DNA of 57,673 nucleotides from Opitutales bacterium (GCA_020831485.1 JAFIGG010000015.1:1-57673); one strand, 5' to 3'; positions 37,751 through 46,923 are shown, counted from the stretch's first letter. Numbers and translations are program-made. Notes: generated from the letters alone by a model not told the origin.

Positions 37751-38910
37751 GCGCATCCAAACCCGCGCGCAAGCGTATTCTGGTTCTCAGTTCGAGCACG
37801 GGCAGCGGGCACGACATGCGCGCGCGGGCCTTTGCCTCCTGGGTGCGGCGGATGGGACGCAAGGACATTGATATCCGCATTGAGCAAGTCATCGAAAATG
37901 GCTCTCACATCGGCGCTTTCGGGGTTTGGCTCTACAACACCATTCAGCGTTATTACCCGCGTGTTCACAATCTCTACTGGTTCATTGTTGAAGCTCTGAT
38001 CTCCAGCCATGGCGGCGGCGTAAGTTTCGGCGGACGCTATTACCGGAAGCTGCTTGAGAAATTCCGTCCGGACATGGTGCTGAGTATGCATGACAGCACC
38101 AACCGGGGCTATTTTGAGGATGCGAAAAAAGTTCTCGGGGACTCTGTGGTGACGGTTACTTACTGCGGCGAGTGGAGCGGGGGATACGGCTACAGTAAAA
38201 ACTGGGTTTCGGCAGCGGTGGATCACTTTTATGCGCGCACGGAAGAGAGTCTCGACTATGCGGTGCAACTCGGTTTGCCGGCAGACAAGGGCAAGGTCTT
38301 TCACAAGCTGCTGCCGCCTTCGGTTTTCCAGCTCGGAATGAAGGCTGACGAAGCTTTGGCCTACAGGGAAAGCGAGTTGGGGCTCGACCGCGATCGCTTC
38401 ACCGTTTTTCTGGCAACCGGTGCCTTTGGTGCCAACCACCACCTGCCTTTCCTGCGTGCCTTGCTGCGCCTGCGTCGATCCATTCAGATCATTGTGGTCT
38501 GCGGCCGCAATCAGCGGGTCCACCAACAGCTGGTCAGCTGGCAACGCCGACACCCGGATGTGCGCCTGTTTCTGGAGGGTTACAGCGACCGCATGACGGG
38601 CCTGATGCAGGTCTCCGATGCGGTGGTTACCCGGGGCGGAGCCAACACTACCATGGAAGCCCTGCACATCGGTTGCCCGATCATCTACAATGGTATGGGC
38701 GGTCTGATGCCCCAGGAAACCTGCACAGTGCGCTATTTTCAAAAACACGGCGCAGCGGTTTTCATCCGCACACCCGATCAATTGGCACGTGCCGTTGAGC
38801 ACTGGATGGGAAAGGGTGCCGCCTGGAAACGAGCCAAAGAGGCGCTTGAGGCCCTGCACTGGGATGAGAATCCAGAGGACTTTATCGAAGACGTGCTGGG
38901 AAAACTGTAG
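37741..38910 (+). CDS. MGDG synthase-like glycosyltransferase (GT28)
   Basis: 389 residues. The N-terminal MGDG-synthase domain (ILVLSSSTGSGHDMRARAF at 14-32, then IGAFGVWLYNTIQRYYPRVH near 59-78) and the C-terminal GT28 part with GGANTTMEALHIGCPIIY near 300-317 match diacylglycerol glucosyl/galactosyltransferases of plants and bacteria. It probably puts a sugar on a lipid at the inner membrane. The 10-base overlap with the ketoacyl synthase suggests that the same pathway makes the acyl part and glycosylates it. The exact lipid and sugar are unknown. Confidence 0.85.
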   Translation: MRMSASKPARKRILVLSSSTGSGHDMRARAFASWVRRMGRKDIDIRIEQVIENGSHIGAFGVWLYNTIQRYYPRVHNLYWFIVEALISSHGGGVSFGGRYYRKLLEKFRPDMVLSMHDSTNRGYFEDAKKVLGDSVVTVTYCGEWSGGYGYSKNWVSAAVDHFYARTEESLDYAVQLGLPADKGKVFHKLLPPSVFQLGMKADEALAYRESELGLDRDRFTVFLATGAFGANHHLPFLRALLRLRRSIQIIVVCGRNQRVHQQLVSWQRRHPDVRLFLEGYSDRMTGLMQVSDAVVTRGGANTTMEALHIGCPIIYNGMGGLMPQETCTVRYFQKHGAAVFIRTPDQLARAVEHWMGKGAAWKRAKEALEALHWDENPEDFIEDVLGKL

Positions 38911-38922
38911 AAGGGCTGCCCC

Positions 38923-39192
38923 TTAGCTCTCGTCGAACTGGCGCTCGAAAAGGCTCTTCATTTCCTCAAGCATCTTTTCCGCTGAGTCTCCGTTGGCCGT
39001 GAAGCGCAGCTTGGAACCGCTGCCTGCGGCGAGCATCATCAAACCCATGATGCTTTTGCCATTCACCTGCTCATCGTCTTTTTCAACCACCACATCCGCT
39101 GGATACTTGTTGGCTATCCGCACGATCATGGCGGCGGGACGGGCATGAATGCCCATTTTGTTCTTTACCGTTAACTCGACTGAATGCTCCAT
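38923..39192 (-). CDS. ptsH: HPr-type phosphocarrier protein
   Basis: 89 residues. The phosphorylated histidine is H16 in KNKMGIHARPAAMIVRIAN, and the regulatory serine S47 is in VNGKSIMGLMMLAAG, the form that HPr kinase can modify. It starts at ATG 39192; the open frame continues upstream without HPr similarity. No enzyme I, HPr kinase or sugar permease is nearby. In Verrucomicrobiota such solitary HPr usually pairs with HprK or PtsI elsewhere, so it may act in regulation and not in sugar uptake. It converges with the glycosyltransferase gene (12-base gap). Confidence 0.93.
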   Translation of the reverse strand: MEHSVELTVKNKMGIHARPAAMIVRIANKYPADVVVEKDDEQVNGKSIMGLMMLAAGSGSKLRFTANGDSAEKMLEEMKSLFERQFDES

Positions 39193-39319
39193 GGTTACAA
39201 GGTGGGGTTGCCGGGATGCCGACTCGCCTTCGAAAGAGCAAAGATTTGCGGCCATGAGAGCGCTTGGCAAGGATGAAAAATCAGTTGGGCCGTTGACTCC
39301 TGTCGAAGCGAACAATAAA

Positions 39320-39832
39320 ATGTTTCGCAGTTTGAAAAACCTACAGATCGATCCACACGCACCCCCTCCGGGGGTCTTTGTTTACTCAACCGAGACCTAC
39401 TATGACCAGTTGGATGGACAGATGCTGCTGCATCATCCCCGCTACCTGATCCTTGTCGAGCGAGCCCAGCAGTTGTGGTTCGAGCAATTGCTCGGAGCTC
39501 CCCGTTTCGATTGGCAGAATTTTCCGGACTTGTATCTGGTAGTGCGGCGTTTGGAAATCGACTACCTGGAATCCATCGCCGGGGTAATGCCCGTGCACGT
39601 CGTCCTGTGGCCGGGTCAACTTCGGGCGGCCAAGCAGGAAACGCATTTTGCCTTTTTCAGCGAGGACGGCAAACGCCTCTTTTGCCGCGGTCGACGTGTG
39701 AATTGCAAAGTCGATCCGAAATCCCACCAGCCACAGATCTGGACCGATACTTTCATGCAGCGAATGCATGCAGAGCTGGATAAACTGCAAGCCCCGTGGC
39801 GGACGCGCGACAGCGCCTCGCCGAGGAAGTAA
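39320..39832 (+). CDS. Hotdog-fold thioesterase-like protein
   Basis: About 170 residues from ATG 39320. The segment ETYYDQLDGQMLLHHPRYLILVERAQQLWFEQLLG resembles the D-x-G...H/Y-x-x-Y-L...ER-x-x hotdog core of 4HBT/YbgC acyl-CoA thioesterases, with RRLEIDYLESI as the second strand. The match is by pattern and the catalytic residues are not certain. The open frame extends upstream to 39149 (ATG 39254 is an intermediate choice) but that part overlaps the divergent ptsH start. Position next to ACP-dehydratase, KAS and lipid glycosyltransferase genes suits an acyl-thioester role. Confidence 0.65.
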   Translation: MFRSLKNLQIDPHAPPPGVFVYSTETYYDQLDGQMLLHHPRYLILVERAQQLWFEQLLGAPRFDWQNFPDLYLVVRRLEIDYLESIAGVMPVHVVLWPGQLRAAKQETHFAFFSEDGKRLFCRGRRVNCKVDPKSHQPQIWTDTFMQRMHAELDKLQAPWRTRDSASPRK

Positions 39833-39913
39833 AACCCGGTTCCAAAGGGACGCGGTTTGATTCAAGAATTCCAACCGGTTAAATTTGGATTTGGACATTG
39901 CGATTTATGAAGC

Positions 39914-40492
39914 ATGCCGTCTAATTTTGACGGGAATATGCCTGATCTCTCAAATGCGGACGAAGCTTGGTATTGTTTCCAGGCGTTGACCAAGCGGGAA
40001 CACATCGCGGCAGAGTTGATTCGTGCCGAATTGAAGTTGCCTGTCTTTTGCCCGCGGATCACCTATGACAAGGCGACCAAGCGGGGTAAGGTGCGCTTTG
40101 TGGAAGCCCTGTTTCCGGGCTACCTGTTTCTGCGCGGCGACCTGCGTGAGCATTTTCGGAGGGTTTCTTCGATCCAGGGCATTCGCAGACTGGTGAGTTA
40201 CGGTGAGCGGGTTCCGAAAGTGCCGGATAGCTTTATCGATGAACTGAAGACGCGGATTGGGGATTCGGAGATCCGCGAGGTGGAGACGCCGGTTGTCCAG
40301 AAAGGCACCGCAGTGAAGATCACTTCCGGTCCATTTATGAACTGGGATGCGGTGGTGGACGGTGTAATCCCGGCGCGGGACCGTGTGAGACTGTTGCTCG
40401 ATTTTCTTGGGCGTCAACTGAAGGTCGAAGTGTCGGCATTCGATATTTATGCCGAATCGGATGAGCCGGTGACGCGGAAGGTTTGGCAGTAG
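39914..40492 (+). CDS. NusG-like antitermination factor (RfaH/LoaP type)
   Basis: 192 residues. The NGN domain begins at AWYCFQALTKREHIAAELIR, continues through FVEALFPGYLFLRGDL and GIRRLVSYGERVPKVPDSFI, and a C-terminal KOW domain covers GTAVKITSGPFMNWDAVVDG to LKVEVSAF. It is a specialised paralogue, since it lacks the secE-rplK context of true nusG. Such paralogues (RfaH, UpxY, LoaP, TaA) usually promote read-through of long polysaccharide or secondary-metabolite operons placed right after them, and two glycosyltransferases follow 16 bases later. ATG 39938 is a second possible start. Confidence 0.85.
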   Translation: MPSNFDGNMPDLSNADEAWYCFQALTKREHIAAELIRAELKLPVFCPRITYDKATKRGKVRFVEALFPGYLFLRGDLREHFRRVSSIQGIRRLVSYGERVPKVPDSFIDELKTRIGDSEIREVETPVVQKGTAVKITSGPFMNWDAVVDGVIPARDRVRLLLDFLGRQLKVEVSAFDIYAESDEPVTRKVWQ

Positions 40493-40508
40493 ACTTGGGA
40501 GGCTGGCT

Positions 40509-41564
40509 ATGCGTATTTGCTTTGTTCAGCCTTCTCTTGAAACGGGTCGTGACGGGCTCGCGGACTATGTCGATCGCTTGAGCCGGGAGTTGCGCGCTTC
40601 CGGCCATGACTGTCTTTCCTTTGTGCCGCGGCCGGACAATGTGGCCGAATTCAAGGCCTTGCTGAAGGAGGCTCCGGTGGACTGGTTGAGCCTGCAATGG
40701 GTGCCTTTTGGTTTTCATCCGAAGGGCCTTCCCCAATGGCTTCCAGGCTGGATTGAGGAGGTCGGGGAGTTCCCTCCGCGCCGGCATTGGATGTTTCATG
40801 AACTGTGGCTGGGCTTGTCTGAGGAGGACCGGTTTCGCTACCGGTGGTGGGGCTTCAAGCAACGCCGCCTGACCCAGCGCTTGCTGCGCAGCTGGCAGCC
40901 ACGCTGTGTGCACACCCAGGCCGGTTTCTACCAGAAGGTGTTGAATTTTTATGACATCGAGGCCCGGCGTCTGGCCCTGTTTGGCAACGTCCCGATTATT
41001 GCTGGGGCGGTGTCGCCAGTGGATGCATACCGGCCCTACCCGGAGGACGAATGGGTACGCATCGTGCATTTTGGCCGGGTGCATCCCGAGTTGGATCTGG
41101 AAGCTTTGGCTGAAGACCTCCGCGCTCGCTTGCAGCTTCTGGATAAAAAGGGAATTGTGTTTTTTAGTGGACGGACGCTACGCAAATCGGGTTGGCTGGA
41201 TGCCTGCAACGAGCGCTTCGGTCCGGAACTGATTTTCCGCGAGACCGGCGCCATGGAGCGCGATGAGCTGTCGCGCCTGTTCCGTCAGGCGCACTGGGGC
41301 CTGTCATCCACGCCTTGGCAGTTGACCGATAAAAGTGGCAGTGTCGCGGCCTTGGTCGAGCATGGGTTGCCGGTGCTTGTCTGGCGCAATGATTTTGTCG
41401 GCCGCAAACGCTACGGCGCTGCCGAGGACGAATTTCCTCATTGTTTTCTGGCCGAACAACTGGCCGTCGCCGATTCGGCTCAGCTGCGTCGGCATCCGCC
41501 TCAATCCCGTCTGGCTGCAGTGGCGCGCCAGTTTATTGAAGACCTCAAAGCATGCGCATCCTGA
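40509..41564 (+). CDS. Glycosyltransferase-like protein
   Basis: 351 residues. The N-terminus MRICFVQPSLETGRDGLADY has the GT-B start with a glycine-containing loop; RIVHFGRVHPELDLEALAE near 180 resembles the start of the donor-binding lobe, and DKSGSVAALVEHGLPVLVW near 279-297 replaces the usual E-x7-E region. It is diverged from standard GT4, so donor binding is uncertain. It overlaps the next glycosyltransferase by 13 bases and follows the NusG-like gene by 16, forming a three-gene transcript. Confidence 0.7.
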   Translation: MRICFVQPSLETGRDGLADYVDRLSRELRASGHDCLSFVPRPDNVAEFKALLKEAPVDWLSLQWVPFGFHPKGLPQWLPGWIEEVGEFPPRRHWMFHELWLGLSEEDRFRYRWWGFKQRRLTQRLLRSWQPRCVHTQAGFYQKVLNFYDIEARRLALFGNVPIIAGAVSPVDAYRPYPEDEWVRIVHFGRVHPELDLEALAEDLRARLQLLDKKGIVFFSGRTLRKSGWLDACNERFGPELIFRETGAMERDELSRLFRQAHWGLSSTPWQLTDKSGSVAALVEHGLPVLVWRNDFVGRKRYGAAEDEFPHCFLAEQLAVADSAQLRRHPPQSRLAAVARQFIEDLKACAS

Positions 41565-42553
41565 TCCACTCCTATGCCTATTTGCCCTCCATTGGCGGTA
41601 TCGAGCGCAGCACGGATCTGCTCGCCCGGGAGTGGCTCCGGCGTGGACACGAGGTGCGTATTCTGACCCAGACCCCTGCCAAGGCATCAATGCCGGACCC
41701 GGAGGGTATTGCCGTGGCCCGCCAGCCCGGATTTCGTCAGCAGCTGGAATGGGCCCGCTGGGCCGATGTGGTTTGGCAGAATCATTTGAGTCTGAGAACC
41801 CTGATCGCCCCCTGGCTCGTCGGTAAACCGATCTGTGTAACCGTTCAGACCTGGCTCGGCGGGCAGATCGACCGCGGGGGCCTGAGGGTCAGTTTCAAAC
41901 GCTTGCTCTTGCGGAGGCTGCGCACGGTCGCGATCAGCGAGGCCATTCGTTCCCATTTGCATGCGAAGGTTCCAGTGATTAGCAATCCCGTTGATCCAGT
42001 GTTTTTTGAGCTACAGCGTGCTCAAGTAGATACAACAGAACTGCTGTTTATCGGCCGCCTGGTTTCAGACAAGGGCCTGAATCTGTTGCTCGATGCCCTG
42101 ACCCGCCTGAACGAAGACGGGGCAAACTTCCGGCTGACCATCGCCGGTGACGGACCCGAAGCCGCCGCCATCGACGCCCGTATCGCCGCCGAAACCCTAC
42201 CCGCTGAGCGCATAGGCCCCATCCAGCCCGCAGAAGCCGCCTCACGCATGGCCCGCTGTGCCTGTCTGGTCGTGCCATCCGTCTGGGCCGAGCCCCTCGG
42301 CATCGTGGCCCTTGAAGGTCTGGCAGTCGGCTGTCCGGTCGTTGTCAGCAACACTGGCGGCCTCGCTGAACTGAGCCACTTCGGCGCCCGCTGCTTTACC
42401 GCCGGTGACGCCGATTCCCTCGCCGATGCCATCCGCTCCGCTACCGTTGTTCAGTTCTCTCGCAGCGGAGAGGAGCCACCCTTCGCCCTGCACCGCGTCG
42501 CCGACGCCTACCAGCCCTTCATCGAACCTCGCCCGAGCAGCCCGACTAAATAA
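41552..42553 (+). CDS. Family 4 glycosyltransferase
   Basis: 333 residues. The N-terminus MRILIHSYAYLPSIGGIERS has the GGIE/GGxE acceptor loop of GT4; the second lobe starts at LLFIGRLVSDKGLNLLLDAL near 164 and the donor E-x7-E region is VPSVWAEPLGIVALEGLAVG near 244-263. It overlaps the previous gene by 13 bases. It is a typical capsule/O-antigen-type transferase whose substrate cannot be inferred. The C-terminal ~20 residues are proline/serine rich. Confidence 0.87.
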   Translation: MRILIHSYAYLPSIGGIERSTDLLAREWLRRGHEVRILTQTPAKASMPDPEGIAVARQPGFRQQLEWARWADVVWQNHLSLRTLIAPWLVGKPICVTVQTWLGGQIDRGGLRVSFKRLLLRRLRTVAISEAIRSHLHAKVPVISNPVDPVFFELQRAQVDTTELLFIGRLVSDKGLNLLLDALTRLNEDGANFRLTIAGDGPEAAAIDARIAAETLPAERIGPIQPAEAASRMARCACLVVPSVWAEPLGIVALEGLAVGCPVVVSNTGGLAELSHFGARCFTAGDADSLADAIRSATVVQFSRSGEEPPFALHRVADAYQPFIEPRPSSPTK

Positions 42554-42559
42554 CCCCGC

Positions 42560-42600
42560 GGGCAGCCGCAAGTAGCCCGACGGCTTCAGCCTCGGGACCC
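42560..42600. repeat. Hairpin CCCGA...TCGGG of possible REP type
   Basis: GTAGCCCGACGGCTTCAGCC followed by TCGGGAC folds as CCCGA/TCGGG plus GGC/GCC with one bulged C and a TTCA loop. It occurs once in this window. Similar GTAGCCCGACGGCTTCAG-type hairpins are frequent intergenic repeats in some genomes, but copy number cannot be judged here. Confidence 0.4.
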
Positions 42601-42678
42601 GGACCCCAGCCCGAACGTCCACCGCCCCCTATTACAAGGTTGCATTTATGAAGCGCTTTTGAATGGTTGGAAGCACGT

Positions 42679-43179
42679 ATGAAGGCTGAAAACAAGGCGC
42701 CCGTTGTGGGCTTGATCATGGGCAGTGTCTCGGATTGGGAAACGATGCGTCACGCGGCGGAAGTGCTGCAGGACCTCGCAGTTCCTTACGAGAAGCAGAT
42801 TGTCAGTGCGCACCGGACTCCAGATCGTTTATACCGCTATGCGGAAACTGCAGAGGAGCGGGGCATCCGGGTGATCATCGCAGGAGCGGGTGGGGCGGCT
42901 CACCTGCCCGGAATGACCGCAGCCAAAACGCACCTGCCGGTATTTGGCGTACCGGTGAAGTCGCGCACTTTGAACGGGATTGATTCCTTGTTGTCGATCG
43001 TGCAGATGCCCGCGGGCATTCCGGTCCCGACCCTGGCGATAGGCGAGGCGGGAGCGAAAAATGCCGCGCTGTCGGCAGCCAGTGTTTTATCCCTGCAGGA
43101 TCCCGAACTGCGTGAACGCCTGATCTCCTGGCGGGCGGCGCAGACGGATAAAGTCGAGCAAATGGAGTTGCCGGAATGA
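42679..43179 (+). CDS. purE: N5-carboxyaminoimidazole ribonucleotide mutase
   Basis: About 166 residues. Class I PurE that converts N5-CAIR to CAIR in purine synthesis, working with PurK. The conserved [19 protein letters not shown] and [16 protein letters not shown], with the catalytic histidine in AHRTP, and [11 protein letters not shown] are intact. ATG 42679 has GGAAG upstream; TTG 42667 is an alternative. The stop overlaps the purK start by four bases (ATGA). Confidence 0.95.
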   Translation: MKAENKAPVVGLIMGSVSDWETMRHAAEVLQDLAVPYEKQIVSAHRTPDRLYRYAETAEERGIRVIIAGAGGAAHLPGMTAAKTHLPVFGVPVKSRTLNGIDSLLSIVQMPAGIPVPTLAIGEAGAKNAALSAASVLSLQDPELRERLISWRAAQTDKVEQMELPE

Positions 43180-44315
43180 GCACCTACGGCCCCGGTTCCA
43201 CCATTGGTATTTTGGGCGGTGGCCAGTTGGGCCGCATGTCGATTCTGGCAGGCCGCCGGCTTGGCTATCGGTTTGTGGTCATGGACCCCGTGCCGGGCGG
43301 TCCGGCGTCCATGGTGGCGGACGAAGAGATCAACGCTTCATATAAGGATCTGGAAGCCGTGCGGCGTTTCGCCGAAAGGGTCGATGTGGTGACTCTGGAG
43401 TTTGAGAATATTCCTGCGGACACGGTTTCTGAAATTGAAACGGTTTGCCCGGTGCGTCCTGGCTGGGAAGTGCTGCACACCTGTCAGAACCGTTTGCGCG
43501 AAAAAACCTTTCTGCGCGACAACGACTTTCCCTGTGTGCCCTTTGCGGTCATTCGCTCGCTTGAAGATCTGCGCGATGCCGTTGAAGAAATCGGTTTGCC
43601 TGCGGTTCTTAAAACAGCGGATTTCGGTTACGACGGCAAGGGCCAGGTGAAGATCAATGAGGGCGACGATCTGGAAATGATTTGGAACGGCTTCTCCGGA
43701 TCGACAGCTATACTTGAAAAGTGGATACAGTTTATTGGCGAGTATTCCGTGATCTGTGCGCGGCGGCCGGATGGAGAAACCGCTGTGTTTCCGCCGTCCT
43801 TCAATGTTCACCGCAACCACATCCTGCACAGTTCGCAGGTGCCCTCCGGGCTCAGCCCGGAGCTGGAAAACGCTGCCCGCTCGCTGGCGCTGGACATTGC
43901 TGCGGAACTCGAAGTGATCGGCTTGATTGCGGTCGAGTTGTTTTTGACGGCCTCCGGATGGATGGTGAATGAAATGGCCCCCCGGCCACACAATTCGGGC
44001 CATTATAGCTTTGATGCCTGCCTGACCAGTCAGTTTGAACAACATATTCGGGCTGTCTGTGGTCTTCCGCTGGGAGATCCGAAATTGCTTTCTCCGGTGG
44101 TAATGGTGAACCTGCTCGGCGATCTCTGGCATGAAGATGGCAAACGCTTGAACTGGTCGGCTGTATTGAAAAACCCTAACGCCAAGCTGCACCTTTACGG
44201 CAAACAGAACGCCCGCCCGGGTCGCAAGATGGGTCACTACTGTGTGTTGGCCGACAGCGAAGAGGCGGCTGAGTCCGAGGCGGAAGCGATTTTCGCCAAG
44301 TTAAAGCAGGGATGA
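43176..44315 (+). CDS. purK: N5-carboxyaminoimidazole ribonucleotide synthase
   Basis: 379 residues, ATP-grasp fold. It makes N5-CAIR from AIR, bicarbonate and [23 protein letters not shown] is the PurK N-terminus, TLEFENIP follows, then [15 protein letters not shown] (ATP-grasp lid) and [19 protein letters not shown], with the metal and substrate residues, near 265-283. It is translationally coupled to purE upstream and, unusually, to oleC downstream (four-base ATGA overlap at 44312). Confidence 0.95.
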   Translation: MSTYGPGSTIGILGGGQLGRMSILAGRRLGYRFVVMDPVPGGPASMVADEEINASYKDLEAVRRFAERVDVVTLEFENIPADTVSEIETVCPVRPGWEVLHTCQNRLREKTFLRDNDFPCVPFAVIRSLEDLRDAVEEIGLPAVLKTADFGYDGKGQVKINEGDDLEMIWNGFSGSTAILEKWIQFIGEYSVICARRPDGETAVFPPSFNVHRNHILHSSQVPSGLSPELENAARSLALDIAAELEVIGLIAVELFLTASGWMVNEMAPRPHNSGHYSFDACLTSQFEQHIRAVCGLPLGDPKLLSPVVMVNLLGDLWHEDGKRLNWSAVLKNPNAKLHLYGKQNARPGRKMGHYCVLADSEEAAESEAEAIFAKLKQG

Positions 44316-45928
44316 CCGGCGCTTCGAGCAACGTTGCCCGCTTCCTTTCTATCAGCGCGCGGGAGAATCCGACTTTCACGGCGATCAAGGCGCCTGTTGG
44401 GCGCGATGCGCAGGGCGCCATCCGCTACGCGGAACGGTGTTTCGGCGAATTGGAGGTCGAGGCTTCGGCAACCGCACGCTTATTGATGGAATTGGGCATT
44501 CACCGTGGCACCCGCGTATTGCTGATGGTGCGGCCCGGCCTGGACCTGATCCGTATCACTTTTGCCTTGTTCAAGATTGGGGCAGTTCCCGTGGTGATCG
44601 ATCCGGGCATGGGTATTCGGTCCTTTCTGGCCTGTGTGCGGCGCACACAGCCGGAAGCATTGGTAGGGATTCCGCTCGCGCACATTCTGGGGCGCCTGTT
44701 CTGGGGTTCGATGCGCAGCATCCGCATTTGGGTGCGGGTAACCGCGAAGTTTGAACGGCGCATTGCCGAACCGGTTTGGCAGGCTCCTCTGGACGCAGCC
44801 GAAGCAGCTGCTGATGAGACGGCCGCTATCCTCTTTACTTCCGGCTCAACTGGCGCCCCAAAGGGTGTTTGCTACGCCCACGGGCAATTCGATGCGCAGG
44901 TGCGCATGATTCGTGAGCACTATGGGATTGAAGCCGGTGAGGTTGACCTGCCGATGCTGCCGATCTTTGCCCTGTTCAATCCTGCCCTGGGAATGACCAC
45001 GGTGGTGCCGGAGATCAACCCGAGTCGCCCGGCGAGCGTGGATCCGGCCAAGATTGTTCAGGCAATCCAACAGAATTCGGTAACCAACAGTTTTGGATCG
45101 CCGGTGCTCTGGACAAAGATCCTCCGCTATTGTCAAAAAAGCGGCGTGCGCCTGCCGGGCATGCGCCGCATCCTGATGGCGGGAGCACCGGTTCCACCGC
45201 AGTTGATGCGTGACCTGCAGCCATTTGTCCCGAACGCGACCATCCACACTCCCTACGGAGCGACCGAAGCGCTTCCGGTGGCTTCGAATGACAGCAAAAC
45301 AATTCTCGAGGAAACCTGGGAACAAACCCGGGCCGGAGCAGGCACCTGTGTCGGCCATGCCTTGCCGGAGGTTCAGATTGCGATCATTCCGGTGGTGGAG
45401 GGGGCTCTAGGTAACGGCGTGGAGCTGGAGTTGCTGCCTGAGGGTGAAATCGGTGAGATCATTGTCAGTGGGCCCGTCGTGACACGTGAATACGATGCTC
45501 TCCCAGAGGCCACCGCGGCCGCCAAGATCCTCGATGCGGACGGCCGTTTCTGGCATCGTATGGGTGATCTCGGATATCTGGACAAGTCCGGTCGTCTGTG
45601 GTTTTGCGGCCGCAAGGTTGAGCGGGTGCAGACGGTGGACGGAGTTCTCTACACGGATTGCTGCGAAGCCATTTTCAATGAGCACTCAGAGGTCTACCGA
45701 AGTGCCTTGATTGGTCTGGGAACAGCCCCGGAGCAGCGTCCAGCGATCGTTATCGAGCCGGAACCTGGCAAGCAGCCGGGTCTGGAGTCGCTGCGCGCGC
45801 TGGCTGCCAAGCACCCGCACACCGCAGGTATTGAAACCTTCTTTTTCAAAAAGGTTTTTCCGGTGGATGTGCGTCACAATGCCAAGATCCATCGTTTGAG
45901 TTTGCGCAAGGAGTTCAATAAGGGATGA
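44312..45928 (+). CDS. oleC: OleC-type beta-lactone synthetase (AMP-ligase superfamily)
   Basis: 538 residues. The adenylation core is complete: P-loop ILFTSGSTGAPKGVCYAHG near 172-190, PYGATEALPVASN near 314-326, HRMGDLGYLDKSGRLWFCGRK near 413-433 and the final VRHNAKIHRLSLRKE with the catalytic lysine. N-terminal PVVIDPGMGIRSFL and EALVGIPLAHILGRLFW are characteristic of the OleC group. OleC turns the beta-hydroxy acid from OleD into a beta-lactone with ATP in long-chain olefin synthesis. It overlaps purK (upstream) and oleD (downstream). OleA and OleB are not in the window. Confidence 0.85.
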   Translation: MTGASSNVARFLSISARENPTFTAIKAPVGRDAQGAIRYAERCFGELEVEASATARLLMELGIHRGTRVLLMVRPGLDLIRITFALFKIGAVPVVIDPGMGIRSFLACVRRTQPEALVGIPLAHILGRLFWGSMRSIRIWVRVTAKFERRIAEPVWQAPLDAAEAAADETAAILFTSGSTGAPKGVCYAHGQFDAQVRMIREHYGIEAGEVDLPMLPIFALFNPALGMTTVVPEINPSRPASVDPAKIVQAIQQNSVTNSFGSPVLWTKILRYCQKSGVRLPGMRRILMAGAPVPPQLMRDLQPFVPNATIHTPYGATEALPVASNDSKTILEETWEQTRAGAGTCVGHALPEVQIAIIPVVEGALGNGVELELLPEGEIGEIIVSGPVVTREYDALPEATAAAKILDADGRFWHRMGDLGYLDKSGRLWFCGRKVERVQTVDGVLYTDCCEAIFNEHSEVYRSALIGLGTAPEQRPAIVIEPEPGKQPGLESLRALAAKHPHTAGIETFFFKKVFPVDVRHNAKIHRLSLRKEFNKG

Positions 45929-46923
45929 AAGCTTTAGTGACTGGAGGAGGCGGCTTTCTGGGCCGTCGTATCGTTGAACGACTGCTGGCGCGGGGCTGTG
46001 AGGTTCGCAGCTATCAGCGCAGCGGTCACCCGGACCTGGCGGCGAAGGGCGTCGAGGTTGTGCAGGGCAGTCTGGTCGATCGGAGTGCTTTGCAGGCGGC
46101 GATGTTTGGTGTGGATGTCGTTTTTCATGTCGCGGCCAAGGCGGGCGTATGGGGTCGGCGACAGGATTTCGAGTCCGCCAATGTGCTGGGTACGCGGAAT
46201 GTGCTGAAGTGCATGGATGCTCTCGGCATTCGCGACCTTGTTTACACCAGTACGCCGAGTGTGGTTTTTTCCGGGGAGGCTTTTGAGGGAGCAGATGAGT
46301 CGTTACCCTATGGACGCAATTGGCTGTGCGATTACGCTCGGACCAAGGCGGAGGCGGAGGCATTGGTGTTGGCTCGTCACGACGGCGATGCGCGTCGTTG
46401 CGTTGCCCTGCGGCCACACCTGATTTGGGGTCCGGAGGATCCGCACCTCTTGCCTCGGGTGATAGAAGCCGCCTGCAGCGGCCGTCTCAAGCAGGTTGGC
46501 GATGGCCGCAATTGGGTCGACATCACTTATGTGGAGAACGCCGCCGATGCGCACCTGCAGGCTTGGGATGCACTGCGCTCGGGCAGATGCGGCGGTCAGG
46601 CCTATTTCTTGTCACAGGGCGAACCGGTTGAGTTGTGGCCATGGATTAATCAGCTATTGGAACGCATCGGCGAGAAACCTTTGGCGAAATCCATATCGGC
46701 GCGTGCGGCCTATGTCGCCGGGGTGGTCGCAGAGGCGTTGTGGACGGTTTTGCCGTTGAAGGGCGAACCGCCGATGACCCGTTTTGTTTCGGTGGAATTG
46801 TCGAAGAGCCATTGGTTTTCGATCGAGGCGGCCCGCAGGGATTTTGCATACCGGCCGGAAAATCATCCCACCGAAGCGGGGCTGGATGCCTTTGTCGAGT
46901 GGTGGCAAAAAGTTAGAAAGTAG
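45925..46923 (+). CDS. oleD: OleD-type 2-alkyl-3-oxoalkanoate reductase
   Basis: 332 residues of the extended short-chain dehydrogenase/3-beta-HSD family. The NADPH-binding GGGGFLGRRIVERL begins at residue 7, and the catalytic YxxxK is Y137-x3-K141 in CDYARTKAEAEAL. Segments FHVAAKAGVWGRRQDFESAN and LVYTSTPSVVFSG are typical of OleD. It reduces the beta-keto acid formed by OleA. It is fused by translation coupling to oleC (ATGA) and is followed after 12 bases by tgt. Since oleA and oleB are elsewhere, the pair could also act on another beta-keto acid. Confidence 0.85.
   Translation: MKALVTGGGGFLGRRIVERLLARGCEVRSYQRSGHPDLAAKGVEVVQGSLVDRSALQAAMFGVDVVFHVAAKAGVWGRRQDFESANVLGTRNVLKCMDALGIRDLVYTSTPSVVFSGEAFEGADESLPYGRNWLCDYARTKAEAEALVLARHDGDARRCVALRPHLIWGPEDPHLLPRVIEAACSGRLKQVGDGRNWVDITYVENAADAHLQAWDALRSGRCGGQAYFLSQGEPVELWPWINQLLERIGEKPLAKSISARAAYVAGVVAEALWTVLPLKGEPPMTRFVSVELSKSHWFSIEAARRDFAYRPENHPTEAGLDAFVEWWQKVRK

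Noticed and set aside
37402-38859. Minus-strand frame of 485 codons
   Set aside because: It spans the ketoacyl synthase and glycosyltransferase genes on the other strand; no domain is visible.
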